This document shows, piece by piece, positions 11,642 through 24,569 of a stretch of 64,000 nucleotides of DNA. This stretch comes from Marsupella aquatica (lineage: Eukaryota; Marchantiophyta): the NCBI GenBank assembly GCA_973895155.1, contig OZ316898.1:3534001-3598000 (forward strand). The letters are read 5' to 3'. The notes under the pieces are model-generated. The model ran no database searches and was not told the DNA's origin. It was given only the letters and a program-made list of their open reading frames with translations. The position numbers were made by a program, and so were the translations under genes. Position 1 is the stretch's first letter; each line of letters begins with the position of its first letter.

Positions 11642-12200
11642 CTAGCTCAATACTTGTGCATTGCACAAAAGATGTCGTTAAGAAAAAACATGCCATGTCA
11701 CCCAAGATATCGTTATTTCAAAGATGTTATGAAGTAAAAAGATGTTGTTAAGAAAAAAACAATCATTTTGCCAAAGATGTTGTCATGTGAAAGCTAGGTG
11801 TTGTGAAGTAAAAAGATGTTGTTGAGAAAAAGAAGTAGTGTCGCCCAAGATGCCATTATGTAAAAGATGTCATAAAAATGTGTCATTTCACCAAAGATAT
11901 CAGGAAGTAAAGGACATTGTAAGAAAAAGGGTGTCGTTTCACCAAGATGTTGTTATGTGAAAGATATTGTGAAATAAAAAGTCAAGGAAGGAAGGAGCAA
12001 GTCGACCAAGAGTCAGGGTTGTCGCTGGGGTTGTCGCGGCCTACATCAGAAGGGTGGCATAGTTTTTTTGGTTGCATTCCTTTGTCTTTCTATTTTTCTT
12101 GTTTGGTTTTGTTTTTCTCCACCCAAAATGCCCCGACCTGCACCTGAATGACAATGACTCTTTAAATTGGCGCAACATTATATTATAGGTTTCAGGTTTT
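11642..12200 (-). mobile_element. Helitron-like element, non-autonomous (short copy)
   Basis: Minus-strand 3' end: perfect 6-bp hairpin stem (TTGTGC/GCACAA), a short spacer, CTAG at 11642-11645, then host T. The interior has AAGATGTTGTT-type repeats. The right end carries the GGCGCAAC...TATAATA block seen in the two neighbours. No coding capacity is apparent. The left end is well supported, the right end only approximate. Confidence 0.5.
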
Positions 12201-12254
12201 GGGGTTTTGGGTTTAGCAAAGATGGTCATTCTGTCACCGGTTCTGTAGCTATCC

Positions 12255-13235
12255 TTTCAATCCCTGTGCATTGCATAATGATGTTGTTTAGTTCCCGGTT
12301 TAGTTAAAGATATCATTACAGTAAAGATGTTGTTGTGAAATATATAGTGGTGCAAAAGATGTAGATATCATTGTGCAATAATATATTTTAACATGATATC
12401 ATTGTGCAATATAGGGGCTATGGCAGCCACAAAAGTTTGATAAAATAAAAAATAATAATAATTTATTTTTCCCTTTTCTTTTTTTCTTTTTTCTCCTTGC
12501 ACAAAAAATTCTTGACTAAAAGATGGCATTGCACAAAAGACTGGCTATGACCACCACAAAAGTATAACAAAATGAGAAGTGTTTTTTTATACCTTTATTC
12601 TCTTATGTTCCTTTTAAACCTTCACCCCCTCTTTCGAACATTTTCACTATTTTTGGTGTCCTCTTTTTCTCATTCACCGTCACTCCACTCCCTTGTCCCC
12701 TGCATGGCTAGAGCCTGTCAAGGGGCTGCCCTACATTGCGGGTGTGCCCCTCGCCCAACACCTTGCCATCAACGCCCATGCCATGTTCTTTACTATATGT
12801 CTTTGAGCCTTATTGCTTTTGTTTTTGGCATTGGAAATGAAAGTGCAAATGATTGTATAAATCACGACAAATATTTTGGGAATAGTTTTTTATTGATTAG
12901 TGTATGCAATACTCTATTGAGTCAAATACTATATGCAATTTGTATGTGCATATATATAGTATTTACTTACATGTGAGTATGTACAATTCTTCCTTGCATG
13001 TGTCATGGAGGGAGGATCCTCCTTGATCCTCGGCATTGTGTTAAAGTCTTTCACTTTTTTGTTGTTGTCCCGTGTGATTATTTCTTGCTTAGACAATGGT
13101 GTAACTCTTTTTGAGTCACACTAATTTAAACTAAATTCACACTTTCGCTGTATTACTTATCTTTGACCAGATTCTTCAATTTTTTGAATGGCGGCCACGC
13201 CAATTTTTGGTGCAACCTCTTATTATAGTTCTTGA
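12255..13235 (-). mobile_element. Helitron-like element, non-autonomous (third copy)
   Basis: The right edge on the minus strand starts TCAAGAACTATAATAAG after an A, much like the start (TC...ACTATAATAAG) of the well-bounded Helitron at 24570. The left edge has a GCAATGCA hairpin-like motif similar to the element at 11642, but its CTAG is degraded. A 134-residue plus-strand frame inside is hydrophobic and low in complexity; I do not regard it as a gene. Confidence 0.4.
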
Positions 13236-13975
13236 TAGGATTGCTTTTGTAAATGCACGGTCAAAAAATGCAGTTTGTATGAATGCACATCAACCCTCAC
13301 TCTAAATGACAAAATATTGGCACTAAAAGACATATACATAAGTGCAATTTTTTTATTTAAGTGTATTGACACTGGGGTGTACACATGCATTTATATCAAT
13401 TACTGCATTGCATCTGCAAGAAGCATTTATTGATAAGTGCAGTGGAAATGAAAGAACTACATAAAGTAGTTGCAGGCAATCTGCGAGCTTGGGGTATGAG
13501 GAGTCTCATATTGATCTGTGCGACCTGACAACACAATGGGGAAGACAGTGCATAAGCAATTTCCAATGCACTTGTTAGATAGTGCAGACCTTGCACATAA
13601 TTACGGACAAGTGCACAAATAATATCTGGTGCCTTTATAGCATAGTGCATTCTGTGGATTAGTGCTGGCTGATGGTATCATCCAGGGAGCCTGCACTTAG
13701 ACATGGGTCACTGTAGAATCTTGAACTTCTTGAGCTTGAGATATACCTATTTTCCAGGTGTGTTTCCCAAGTGCTTTCCCAGGTGTACAGTTATTGGGTA
13801 ACCTGTTTATTATAACCCTTTTAGTCCCACTGGTAGATGTTGTTCAACTGCATGTTTTCTTTAATTTGGGTGACCTCCAATTTTTCTAAGATGTTTAATC
13901 TTTCACAGATGCTTTTATTCTAGGTACTCACTTGCCCCTTTTATTTTTGGTGACAAGGGTCAAGTGTTTAATTGT
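13236..13975. other. Intergenic, no gene seen
   Basis: A minus-strand frame of 84 residues (13396-13650) has no recognised motif. Nothing else stands out. Confidence 0.35.
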
Positions 13976-14375
13976 GTGTCCGAAAGGGCATTGCTGAATG
14001 CCAATTTGGGAGGGATTTGTGCAAGAGCTGGGCAACTCTTGAAGCTTGAACTCAAAATTTTACTTGTGTCTTTCCAAGGAAAATTTTACTTGTGTCAATG
14101 AACACTGCTACCACTAGGATCTTGCTTGGATGACTAATATTGAACAAACTCTCCACTCCCGTGAATCCTTGCACCTTTGTGCAAAAGCTAGTCAGCTCAC
14201 AAAGCTTCGAATCAAGAACTAGAAATTTCACTTGCTGCAATAAAAACTGTTACCACTGGGATCTTGCTCAAAAGACTAAATTGAGCAGATGCTTTACTCA
14301 TGTGAATCTGTGCACCTTTGTGCTAAAGCTGGTGACTCATGATTGAAGCTTCAACTATATATTTCACTTCCCCCA
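13976..14375. repeat. Diverged tandem repeat, about 140 bp, roughly three units
   Basis: A block with TGTGCAAAAGCTGGTCA-like and AAGCTTGAACT...TTTCACTTG-like strings occurs near 14010, 14175 and 14310, with CTACCACTAGGATCTTGCT between units. The copies differ by many substitutions, so the array is old. Confidence 0.5.
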
Positions 14376-15355
14376 ATGAACCATTGAGACCTTGAACAAC
14401 TAATGACTTTGCACTTGTAATATAATTTGGCCAGCGTTGTGACATAGTCCCTCATGTCTTCACCTTTTGTGCACAATTAATGGGAAGTGCATAATAACAT
14501 GAGCAGCATTGAATGGTTGGACCTGGCCCAATGGGCAGCATTAAATGAATATCAGTCCCAACTCCCAACTCTAGCAAGGAATATCTTAACCCTTAATGCC
14601 AAGGGTAATTGGGATATAGGACAAGAGCCATTGGATGGGCAATAATAAACTAGTATGTGGGTCCAGCTCAATTGTTTTATGAAAATCAGATTGCCAAGAT
14701 GCATTCAACGGAGTGTTGTGTAGTATGGACTGGACTGGGGTCCTTTGAATGCACCTTGACAATGGACTTAGTTGTGAGGTGGGCCAATGTCCTTTCAATT
14801 CAATTCTTGAATCCCCCTTTCTTCTTGGTTGCTAGACAAACTTAGGAGAGTTTACAAATTATTTGACAATCAATAGCAAGCTCAAAGTTTTGACAACTAA
14901 ATATAGATTTGCCTTCTTGCCAGTCAAGAATTGTGATTGCTAGTATTTTTTGTGTGATAAACCAAATTTTAGGACATTTGATTGAGTAAGAACTCAAGAA
15001 AATAAAGAATTGCACAGATTTGGATTGGTTTTGGTTTATTAATGTTGATTTACTTGGCTTAGATAAAGTAGGCTTAAAGTAAAGTCTAAGATTGGTTTAC
15101 AACACATTTGGAATGTCAATTAATTTTTTAATTCTAAATTTGGAGCTAAGCTTGAGCTCAAACTTATATTAAGTACTATAGATTACCCATCCTGTAAAGC
15201 ATTTTCAACCCATTTCATTGAGTACAACCAAAATGATTTTTTTTTGGAGATTCAGGTTGATTTTGGATTCAAGTTAGTTGACCCACATTATTGGCCAATA
15301 TTTAATTACTCTTTACCAGTTCTTGAGTGACAACTAGCATGGATTTGACACAGGC
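14376..15355. other. AT-rich intergenic, no gene seen
   Basis: No conserved domain, splice-supported exon or structural element is recognised. Confidence 0.35.
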
Positions 15356-15475
15356 TACCATTCTCACATGTGTTTCCATTCTCACACAAATGACAATTCT
15401 TACAGGAGTGAGGTATACCATTCTCACATGTGTTTCCATTCTCACACAAATGACAATTCTTACAGGAGTGAGGTT
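15356..15475. repeat. 60-bp tandem duplication
   Basis: Two essentially identical 60-bp units starting TACCATTCTCACATGTG. Each unit itself has an internal CATTCTCACA repeat. Confidence 0.95.
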
Positions 15476-15821
15476 GTTGTGCATCAATCCACGTCCCCCA
15501 ATTCTCATCATTGATCAATAGACATAAATGGCACTCGTTTTTTAATTTTATTGCCCGAAATATTACTGTCGAAGTTTCCATGTAAATTTGGCATCCAATA
15601 ATGTGTATTATTCATGCAAATGAACGAACACTTTCTTCACACTTGTCACACCAGTGTCTTGAATCATCACAAGGACAAGTGATAAGGCATGTTGCACAAT
15701 GTCCACACCAGTGATAAGGCATGTTGCACAATCTCCACGACAAGCAAAATCTGAGAATATAAATTAATTAATGACATGTAATTTTCTCTCAATTTATAAA
15801 TTTGCAAGACTCTCTAACGGC

Positions 15822-16020
15822 AATGAATGAATGAAGATATTAATGTGTGAGGGAGAATGGCATCGGTGAATGGAGATATTAGAGCGTGAGTGAGAATGGC
15901 AGCAATGAATGAAGATATTAGTGTGTGAGTGAGAATGGCATCGGTGAATGGAGATATTAGTGTGTGAGTGAGAATGGCATTGGTGAATGGAGATATTAGT
16001 GCATGAGTGAGAATGGCATC
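15822..16020. repeat. 39-bp minisatellite, five units
   Basis: The string GATATTA recurs at 15836, 15875, 15914, 15953 and 15992, exactly 39 bp apart, within units like GGTGAATGGAGATATTAGTG. Units alternate slightly (GGCATCGG versus GGCAGCAA). Confidence 0.92.
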
Positions 16021-19000
16021 GTCGGTATGACAGTGTCCACGTCAGCAGGGAACGAAGCTCTAATTCAGTACATTACGTTAGTTTGTGGGTAATGGACAAC
16101 AAGACAGCGTCTCTTGCGTTGTTTCTTCTCTGAATCAATTTGCACACGAAAGGTAAACGCCGACCGCCGAAGCCAGATCCTTAGAATATTAGTGTCAATG
16201 TACGTAGACCCCGCAGTCTTTTTCGAAACAACGTAGATGTTCAATCCCTCTGCGGAATCCATATAGTGAGATGATCATCTGGACCGAATCATCTTTTGTT
16301 TTGCTTTAATTGAGCCGGAATCCCATGCCTGCAGGCGACCCAGCCAGCTCGAGTAAGATTTGCTTGACGTTAGATTGAGAACTTCTAACGCCAATTCTGA
16401 CAGTGAGGTTTATTATAGCACCCATGCTGTAAGTCTAACTTGTTTACAGTACACGATGCACTGACTTGGTCTGAGGTAATGCCACAATCATATATGCTGA
16501 GTTTTCAAGAGTTGAGTGAATTGCCGGGTGCCTCTACCGACTCTGCTTAGTTACAGTAGTTGCATGAGGCGCTGCTTCAATGGTAATTAAGAGGACCAAC
16601 GATATAACGTTTTACAATAACCCCAGATTTGATTGCGTTGCTTCTCATTTGAGATGTACAAGTTTCTCAAGCTCTCACTTGTCAACCATGCATCCATTTT
16701 GTGCCACACGCCGATGGTAATCAGTGAGACGTATGGAAAATGGAGTCAACATAATTGACAAATACCTCCTTCGAAGAGCTCCTAAAATTTATGACTAATC
16801 GAATTCAAGAGCATCAGTACAGGAGGCGCTGAGGTGTACTTCATGAACGTTTGTCAACTGACTGGAATTTCGAACGCGGCTGCTAGAGATTCGCTTCCGA
16901 TGCCAGGACATATATACAAATCGGTATCATTCAAGTCGGATTGACCGTTTTCAAGAATTGTTCCCACTTGCTGGTGAATCCCACGTACCGGGGCCCTCAA
17001 ATTCAGCGATTATTGCTGTGCTCAATTGCAGAGACAGCTTGGCTTTCTAAAAAATATATTTGTAGCAGTCCGTCCTCTCTTCCGGGTTTTGGGTTTCTCG
17101 GATTGTATGTCAGACCTCCATCCCTTCATCCTTACGGTCTCCACCAGGGCAATGGATTGCAAGAGGTTCCAGTCAGAATTCCATATACAGATCTATTGCT
17201 TTCAATTTGCTGTTTTTTTGAACAATCTACTCAACTTTCAAAATCACCGAACACCTAAATATTTGTCTTTGCGAGGCCAATATTTGGAAGCCCGATTTTC
17301 TTCAAGCTTTCGATCACTATAATGAGCTTGATTGAATATATCATGGACTTGTACTCGATGTCCTGCGAGTAACTTGCTTTGGTACATCTGTAAACCTTCA
17401 AACTAAGGAAAGAGAATTTCTAAATTAAGCACAATGTGTTTTCGTACACTATTACTCAGTTGAGATTAATGAGCCAATACGTACAAACATGGGAAACTTC
17501 AAGTGCGGGTTCAAGTGCAGGAAAGACGATTTTTGAACAGGTCCACATCCATAAAGGTTAATTACAACTTAGAGCATCTCCACTGGTTCCTGGATTTCTT
17601 TACTCTATACATTAAAACCAAGTACCAACTTATGCCTAGGATACTGACTTATGCCTAGGATACTGTTGGCATTAACTGGGTTAAAGGGCAAGTCCATTGG
17701 TTACTGAAAATATTCTCTTCTCCTCCAATCTGCACTCTTGGATAGATCTTGAAGAAGGCAAATCCAGTAAAGGAAAACCCAACCAATATGCAGAGCTTTC
17801 CAGTAACTAGTCTGCTTGACTTTTTTTGGTTAACTTTGACTTTAGTGACTTTGATAAACACGGGATTAGCATAAACAAACCGATTGGTCCACAAATATAG
17901 CCAGTACAGTAAGAGTGTCCATTTTGAACATTTTTTAATTCTAACGTCGCGTTGAGTGATCACAAGAACAAATAACAAATTTGGGATCACTGCCTAAAGC
18001 ATCAATGTACCAGTTCTCGTTACAATTAAGATAGTTATCTACTAAATAATATGAATCCTACGTACGTAGAGTCATCATCACGGTCGATCAGTAACTGTTG
18101 AATACAGTACTCAGCTCGAGGAGCATGGAGACTCCTTCTCGAAGCCAGGAAATGGCGTTGGTAATCACATTTCCAATCCCAGGCTAAAGGACTTGTGCTC
18201 TTGAAAAGATCTTCACAGGGAAGGGCCCTAGTATTACCACCTATTCTCGTATTCTGGCAGGCAGCTACAGCAAAGGGTTTCAACTCGATCAGCGTCACAG
18301 GTAGAATGTCACTGCAGTCACGCTGTCTCTCACAATGATTGCATTGAATAATCGGACTATTCCTGCTGAAAGATGGCCTCCAGCGTCGAGGCCAAATTGA
18401 GCTGTCATTATTGTTGCATACCGGGGCGGCCGAATCTTTCTCGACACAGTGGACCCTTTTTTTAACCGCCTTGGACAATATATTAATTTAGAATAACCCA
18501 GCATTTCTTGGATACCCAAGGGGGATTACTCAGTCAGAGTCCCCAACAGATGGACACAAAGGCAAGGAGGACACACATGACTTTGACGTCTTAAAAGTAA
18601 GCATGAACCATTAAGGCGCCAAGTTCGCATCAACTGTTTGCCTTCGAGGATATGACCAGGAGTACAGATGGGCGAGGCTCTTCAGACTAAATTCTGCTCA
18701 AAAGTTATGGACTGTAGTAGATATGTTGACAGTCACTTTGCTTCATGATTCATAGCAAAGTACCATGCGCTTCTAAGTGAGAAGTATGATTGTATCAGGC
18801 TGTTCTGCTGTGTCCACTCCCCCGGATATTACGGCTTGTTATCCGCTTGCTTGCTTTGATGATTAGTAGGGACGTGCCCTGTACGTATCACATTTCACCG
18901 TAGATCTATGTTCTACCTCCTAATGGATTAAAATCCATCTGTATCTCTGGCATGTATTTATGTGGGGGCCCCGCCTCCCCTTTCCCACTCATCACAGGAG

Positions 19001-19205
19001 ATCAATAAACTTGTTCTCTTCAAGATAACTCCCGCCTACCGTAGATCTGATCACTGTCGTCGGAGGTTTGTTTTTGGGGTGAGGAATTCCCGTCGATGCA
19101 GAAAGAGAGGACCTTTCCGTCGATATTGATTTTCTTCTCTTGTACCCTCGAAAATGTACATCCAACATTTAGGCAGTTTTCCTCTTATCGCCTGAGCAGC
19201 TAGCT
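16021..19205. other. Gene-poor stretch with unassigned open frames
   Basis: Contains frames of 60 to 147 residues (for example minus 18035-18478 and plus 16941-17258) in which I recognise no family. At 17569 the string TTAGAGCATCTCCA begins, the same terminal motif as the MITE-like element at 35715, but I could not find a matching opposite end. A short duplication of CTTATGCCTAGGATACTG lies at about 17631-17667. Confidence 0.35.
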
Positions 19206-19676
19206 ATGGGAGTAAGGCCCAATTACGGCCTGAAAACTATGATCCTGTGCCCTCAGGCCTGTTGTACTCTCGATCTCTCGGTTAATTTACGTCCACTGTG
19301 TATTATTCCGGTTAAAAACAGAAAAGGAAAGATTACACTGGATGATCAGCGATCCCTTATTGGATTCTGCATAATGATTATATGTAATTGGTCCGAAAAG
19401 GAATGCGGGTCCACAATGACAGCGGTGTTTTGTCGTGTAGATCTGGCTCCGGCGGCCGGCCTTTATGAATTTAGAGAGAGAAGTATATATGCTATTCATC
19501 TTAATATAACAGAGCGAGATTTGCAAGGCAAGAAAATTCACAGAAGCCCTGTCTTGTTGTCCACCACGTACGAACCTTACCATGCCACTGCTTTACCGAA
19601 AGAGAGGTTGTACTGTACTTTTATTAATTATAGAGAGGTTCTGTTGATGGGAAGTCTGTCACGAGAATCTCAGTAA
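19206..19676 (+). CDS. Hypothetical open frame, 156 residues (doubtful)
   Basis: A single uninterrupted frame from ATG to TAA. I recognise no domain, signal peptide or repeat. It lies about 0.8 kb upstream of the second thioesterase gene on the same strand. It could be chance, or a degraded exon. Confidence 0.15.
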   Translation: MGVRPNYGLKTMILCPQACCTLDLSVNLRPLCIIPVKNRKGKITLDDQRSLIGFCIMIICNWSEKECGSTMTAVFCRVDLAPAAGLYEFRERSIYAIHLNITERDLQGKKIHRSPVLLSTTYEPYHATALPKERLYCTFINYREVLLMGSLSRESQ

Positions 19677-19899
19677 GGGCCAACTCGCATGTAATCGGCC
19701 GTAAGTGTCAACTTCTAATAAGTAAGGCTTTATGTCACGTCATTGTTACTCATCCACAAATACTGCGTTGCGGCCAAATGGTTTTTGTCCGCTCTGAACA
19801 GGGTGTTTTTCTGTAGAGGGAAACGACGTGTATCTTTCTGAGCACGAGCTCACGAAGTTTACGATTGACCGTTCCCGCTGATCGAGTGCAAACAGAATT

Positions 19900-20472
19900 G
19901 TAGAACCCAAAACAAGAAAGCGTTCGACCACTTAGTTAAGCCGTACGATTTACACCTGCATGTTGTTTTAGCATTTCGTGCAAGTGACTGTACAGCAGCC
20001 GGCCTTCAAACCTGTCTTGCGTGCTTGGGCAGTTTGTGGAGGATTCCAACGGCGATATTCTCCTAGGTCCTAATTGCCCACGTCCAAACCGGTCCCATGC
20101 AACGCAAAGAGATCGTTGGTGACGTTGAAAGAGAAATCAAAACCTTGTCGTCTCGTTGCACGAGGAAGACTGCGAGAGTGAAGGAGAACCATTGAGTGAA
20201 AGCCCAAAACGGACAAGCTCCAAAAACGGCGGAGAATTGCTTGCGGTCGACTTTAATTAGACCAAGACAGTCTTGCCTCGATGTGCTTCTGAGACATGGT
20301 TGGAGAGGGACTCATGGCTGCCCGAGATTCCCAGGTAGCAACCATGGGTATATAAACCGTTACTCTTTAATCCAACGTCAGGCATCCTGGAAAGTAGCGC
20401 AGAGCAAACTTAATGAACCATCTTGCCAACAAACCAAGGTGACACAAGAAGCTCTATCGAACTGCAGAGACA
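19900..20472 (+). promoter_or_regulatory. Upstream region of thioesterase gene 2, with TATA box
   Basis: TATATAAA at 20349-20356 lies about 117 bp before the ATG at 20473. Much of 19900-20200 is the inverted counterpart of about 8880-9290, including AAGCCCAAAACGGACAAGCTC (compare the minus strand near 8890). Conservation outside the coding part suggests the duplication included the promoter. Confidence 0.5.
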
Positions 20473-22412
20473 ATGGCTACTCTTCAATGTGCGCCTTTCC
20501 AGGTGGTTGGCAGAAGTTGGGAAGGAGGCTGGTTCGGAGGAGCAGCAATCTCGCCAAATTGCAATTTACGTGCAACAACTGTAGCAGCCAATTTGCACCG
20601 GACTAGCTCTGTTGGCTGTGATAAGTCATTCCTCGGTGCTGGGATCAGGAGATCTCTATCCGAACCGTCGTCGTTCGGCCCCTTTGTCAATTCGCTTCAG
20701 CAGCGTGGTAGCGAAGCTTTCCGGTACTCCGAGGGGGAGTGCAAAACTTCTCCTCGTTCTCTGCCGGTGCAGGCGTTCGGGGTGCAAGTGGCGGAAATGA
20801 CCGACAAATTGCCCGCGAATGTTGAGTAAGTTGGATGTGCTCTCTTCACTGCGTTTGTGATCGATGCCAAGAGACAAGTAGTCAACTCAGCAATTACTCA
20901 ATTTCAGGAGTTTGTGAAATAAAATAAATACAGTAAAGTCTCCACTATCCCATGATTGTTAGTAACATTTTTCGATCAAAGATCCAGCAGAACATGGCTA
21001 CGCATGCACTGTCTATCCCTTGGGTAAACAAGTACGTACATCCAATTATAGGCATGCATATAGGCAATTCATTGTTGAACATTTCTGTATGTCAATTGCT
21101 AACATGTGCGGGTACATCCATGCAGAATGCTTGAAGCATACGAAGTCGAGGAGAAAGTTCGTGATTATGAGCTTGATCACTACGGTGTGGTGAACAATGC
21201 CATTTACGCCCAGCTGTGCCAGCATGGTGAGCTTCCATTTGCCTTCCAAATATTTCAACTGGACTGTACGTACTTAGGTGTTTCAGATTCTTCATTTCTC
21301 AGTCTCCAGAGCTGATCGAAGTAACCTCTCGCTTCTGAAAATATCATGCGTCCCACATATCCTAGGTTTAATTGCTGTCTGTCTTGACCAGCTTTAAAAG
21401 TCTCCTTGCAGTGACAATCGAACACTATCTAATCGTGATACGGTCCATTGGTCTGCCATCTGCAGCACGAACTGAGCTATTGGAGAACATCGGTTTTAGT
21501 CCAGATGCCGTCACTGAGACTGGAAGAGCTATGGCGATATCTGACATGTCCATGAAGTTCGTGTCGCCTCTCAGAGTACGTCATCGATCCTTCCCTCTGT
21601 GGAATGTAAAATAATAGTCCTTGAGATCGATTTTGTACGGTCAGAGTCTATATATATATAAATTACTGGCTTGACTCTTCGTCATTCACGACCTTGCCTT
21701 AAAAGGATCCATCACCGCAGTCTTGAGGGAAAGGACTGGCTTCACCTTATTAATTGGGATGCTACAGTTCTCTCTCCTTGTTGGAATTAATTTCCTCCGT
21801 AAATCTAATGCATCGTGGATTGATACCAGAGTGGTGATAGTTATATTGTGAGTTCACGAGTGTCGGGAACAACTGCAGTTCGACTGATATTTGAAGACCA
21901 CATCTACAGGCTTCCTCAAAGAGAGGTAATTCAGAAAATCTCGAAGAACATCAGCAGTTGTTTTCAGTATTTCTTGTGATAATTGGAGAGGCGATACTGT
22001 TGTAGCAGCATCGTACAACTAATGACCCGCAGTGACCCAGAATTTTCATTTGAATGTATTGTCTACGTACCGATCCTCTTTTGATTTCTGATACAAGTGG
22101 TGAGCTGACTTGCATGTGCAGTTGGTGATGTCTGCCAAATCCACGGTAGTCGTCCTCGATCAGAACTCGAAACCAGGTCGACTCCCAAACGACATAAAAG
22201 TCAAGCTGGTCAATGGCTACTTAACGAATTGCAAGGTGAACAGCAGTAATGGCAACTCAGCGAGTGGTCCTGTCCATGGCAACTCGAGGACTCGGGAAGT
22301 TAATGTCCTTCTCACAGCCAACTCGACGAATGGTCAATTGAATGACAGCTTGGCCAATGACTTCGTCAATCATAGATTAGCATCCAAAGTTCCTTCTCTC
22401 GTCGTTGCCTGA
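20473..22412 (+). CDS. ATL-type acyl-ACP thioesterase, plastid-targeted (copy 2)
   Basis: Five exons: 20473-20825, 21126-21226, 21466-21575, 21830-21925 and 22122-22412, all GT–AG, total 951 nt or 316 residues. Exons 2, 3 and 4 have exactly the same lengths as in the minus-strand copy at 6372-8599. Exon 1 encodes a transit-peptide-like leader of about 117 residues. The hotdog core has [17 protein letters not shown] with the probable catalytic Asp at residue 135, then [15 protein letters not shown] and a MKFVSPLR strand. The C-terminal tail after about residue 250 is Asn/Ser-rich but shorter than in copy 1. ATL-family enzymes hydrolyse acyl-ACP in plastids. The tail is not part of the usual family architecture. 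Confidence 0.88.
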
Positions 22413-23510
22413 GCTGGGGGCGTTTGGTCTGTTTAGGTGAGGACTACATATAAAAGGACCACAAATCAAGGTCATGGCTGTTTCACTCTTAAATACTTCC
22501 AATCATGCAGAACATAGCCTCTTCCATTACTTCCATTAATTAGGAAATATTGTTCGCCCCAACTTCTTGTATGGAACATACAGAGGTCGAGTGGTAGGAT
22601 GTTCCTCAATTGGGACATCACACATAGTGTACATCATATCGTGCTCAAGTACAATGAGACTCCTTTTAGGGAATATCACTTGGAGGTCTCAAGAGCAAGT
22701 CAGAGGTGACCGCTTCTAAATTTGTCGATGCTTCGGGCGTAGCTGCCTTTGTTGCAAATAATTTCCATTGTGAGTCATATATGGGACTTAAAATATAATT
22801 CTGCTCCGTTACCTTCAAAGCAAAAACGACTCTCAGTATCGTCGATCCCAAGCTTTGCAATTTTCATCAATTGGTTAGATATGCGGATGAAATGTATGCA
22901 TGTCACAAAGTGTATCAATGTGACATCAATCACGCCTTCAAGGCACAAATGTCCAGTTGGATGGTATCAAGTTAGAAGCACATGCCTGGGAGCTTCGAAG
23001 ATGCTTTTGATAATGCCCAAGAAGATTCTCTGCACAATTCTCAGTCTCAAGAACGAGTTTATATATTTATACCACTGAAATGTCGAACAAAGAATTTCTA
23101 ACAGAGGTAAGTATTGTACTAGCTACAACAATTCTGCCCGAATTTGGAGGGCCCAGCTTCTTACCTGGTCCCGGCTTCACCGGTCCAGGCACGTCCTCTT
23201 TGTGCCTGGTCCAGGCACGTCCTCTTTGTTCAGGCACCGGTCCTCTTTGTGGTCTTTGTGGGGCCTCCCGTTTTGTATGCTGACTGAATGAATGGAATTC
23301 TTTTGGGATTTTCGAGGAAAAACACAATTCTGCCCGACGTATGAAGCGAGAGGATATAAGCTGGAGAGTAACCTCGAACTACACAGCAAGCGGGACGATC
23401 GAATGCTGTATAGAGGAACATCGCTACAGTCAAAGGAATCTCAGAAAAAAAGTTTCAGCAATCGTGGCTCCAATATAGATATTCAAGGGAGGCAACCAGA
23501 CTCATTCAGA
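22413..23510. other. 3' flank and intergenic, no gene seen
   Basis: Downstream of thioesterase copy 2. At 23160-23250 there is a GC-rich stretch with repeated CCAGGCACGTCCTCTTTGTG-like strings. The overlapping minus-strand frames there are low in complexity. Confidence 0.35.
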
Positions 23511-23681
23511 ATTTGGCAAATCTCACATCTTGAACAGACAGAAAGCCTCGGATATAGAAGGAGGCCCGGCTTGTCCAACTACGATTTAATGAAACGTGGA
23601 ATTTGGCGAATCTCACATCTTGAACAGACAGAAAGCCTCGGATATAGAAGGAGGCCCGGCTTGTCCAACTACGATTTAATG
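23511..23681 (+). repeat. 90-bp direct duplication
   Basis: About 80 bp starting ATTTGGC(A/G)AATCTCACATC is repeated at a 90-bp period (23511 and 23601), with one visible difference. Being a multiple of three, it keeps the open frame through both copies, but that frame has no recognised motif. Confidence 0.92.
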
Positions 23682-24451
23682 GGTTTGACCTTTTAGATAA
23701 ACTAAATAAATTGTTCCTCGATCCCTCCCCTTTTCCTTTCTAGCCGCTCTGGAATTGGAAATAGGTTGGGTTTTGTATTTTCCTGGGTCTCTTGGTCACA
23801 TAATGGGACTGCAACGGACATCATGTGCAATGGTTTAGATTTTTCTAAACCCTTCTGAACTTCAAAAATAAGTAGCTCATAATTATATAGAAGCTTACCA
23901 GTAATTACGAACCTTTCATTGTAGGGATTAATTTATCATTGTGGACATTCCATTGTTGTGACCATTTTATACTTAAGGCCATTTTTTCGTGTTCAATGTC
24001 ATTGCTGCGAAAAGACTTTAGAATTTAGGGCTAATGTAACTTGGAATAAGTATCTCATAAAGAAAAGAATAAAATTTTGTTCTCTTCTCAATGGACTTTA
24101 AATTCTTTTTCACTCTTCTACAAATAATCTCTTTTCAACTCCAAACTCTAATAATGTGGTATTATTCTCCTTCTATCGTTTTCTAATATGTGAATGGGGC
24201 AATAGAACCGTATGTTCAAATGTTCCTAGATATAATGTGGGACCTACTTAGATTTTTCTTTCCCACCCGCCTACCATGATAGTCACTTGTCAACTCAGCC
24301 CTCAATTTCAAATGCCCTTTCAGATTGGAATCTTGTTGTATATGTCATGTGAGTGGGTTCGCATCGATGTCCCAAGCTAGTTTTTTTTTTTTTTTAATTC
24401 TTCCTGATCCCATGGTTAGGAAAATTGAAGGTTTCAATCCAAGGGAAAAAG

Positions 24452-24567
24452 AAGGAATTGTATATTATAGAGTTAGATAGATATTTTGTAAGACCATGGA
24501 GAAAGACAGAATTGTGTATTGTAGAGTTAGATAGATATTTAGTAAGACCATATACGGAAAAAGACGG
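24452..24567. repeat. About 59-bp tandem duplication
   Basis: GAATTGT(A/G)TATT(A/G)TAGAGTTAGATAGATATTT...GTAAGACCAT is present twice. Copy 2 of the segmental duplication has the same words only once (about 32940-32990). Confidence 0.7.
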
Positions 24568-24569
24568 AA

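Noticed and set aside
12572-12976. 134-residue hydrophobic plus-strand frame
   Set aside because: Low-complexity Leu/Ser/Phe-rich sequence inside a Helitron-like repeat, with no domain or conserved start context.
15822-16020. Possible CRISPR-like array
   Set aside because: The 39-bp units are contiguous, with no unique spacers, and the setting is a plant genome. It is a minisatellite.
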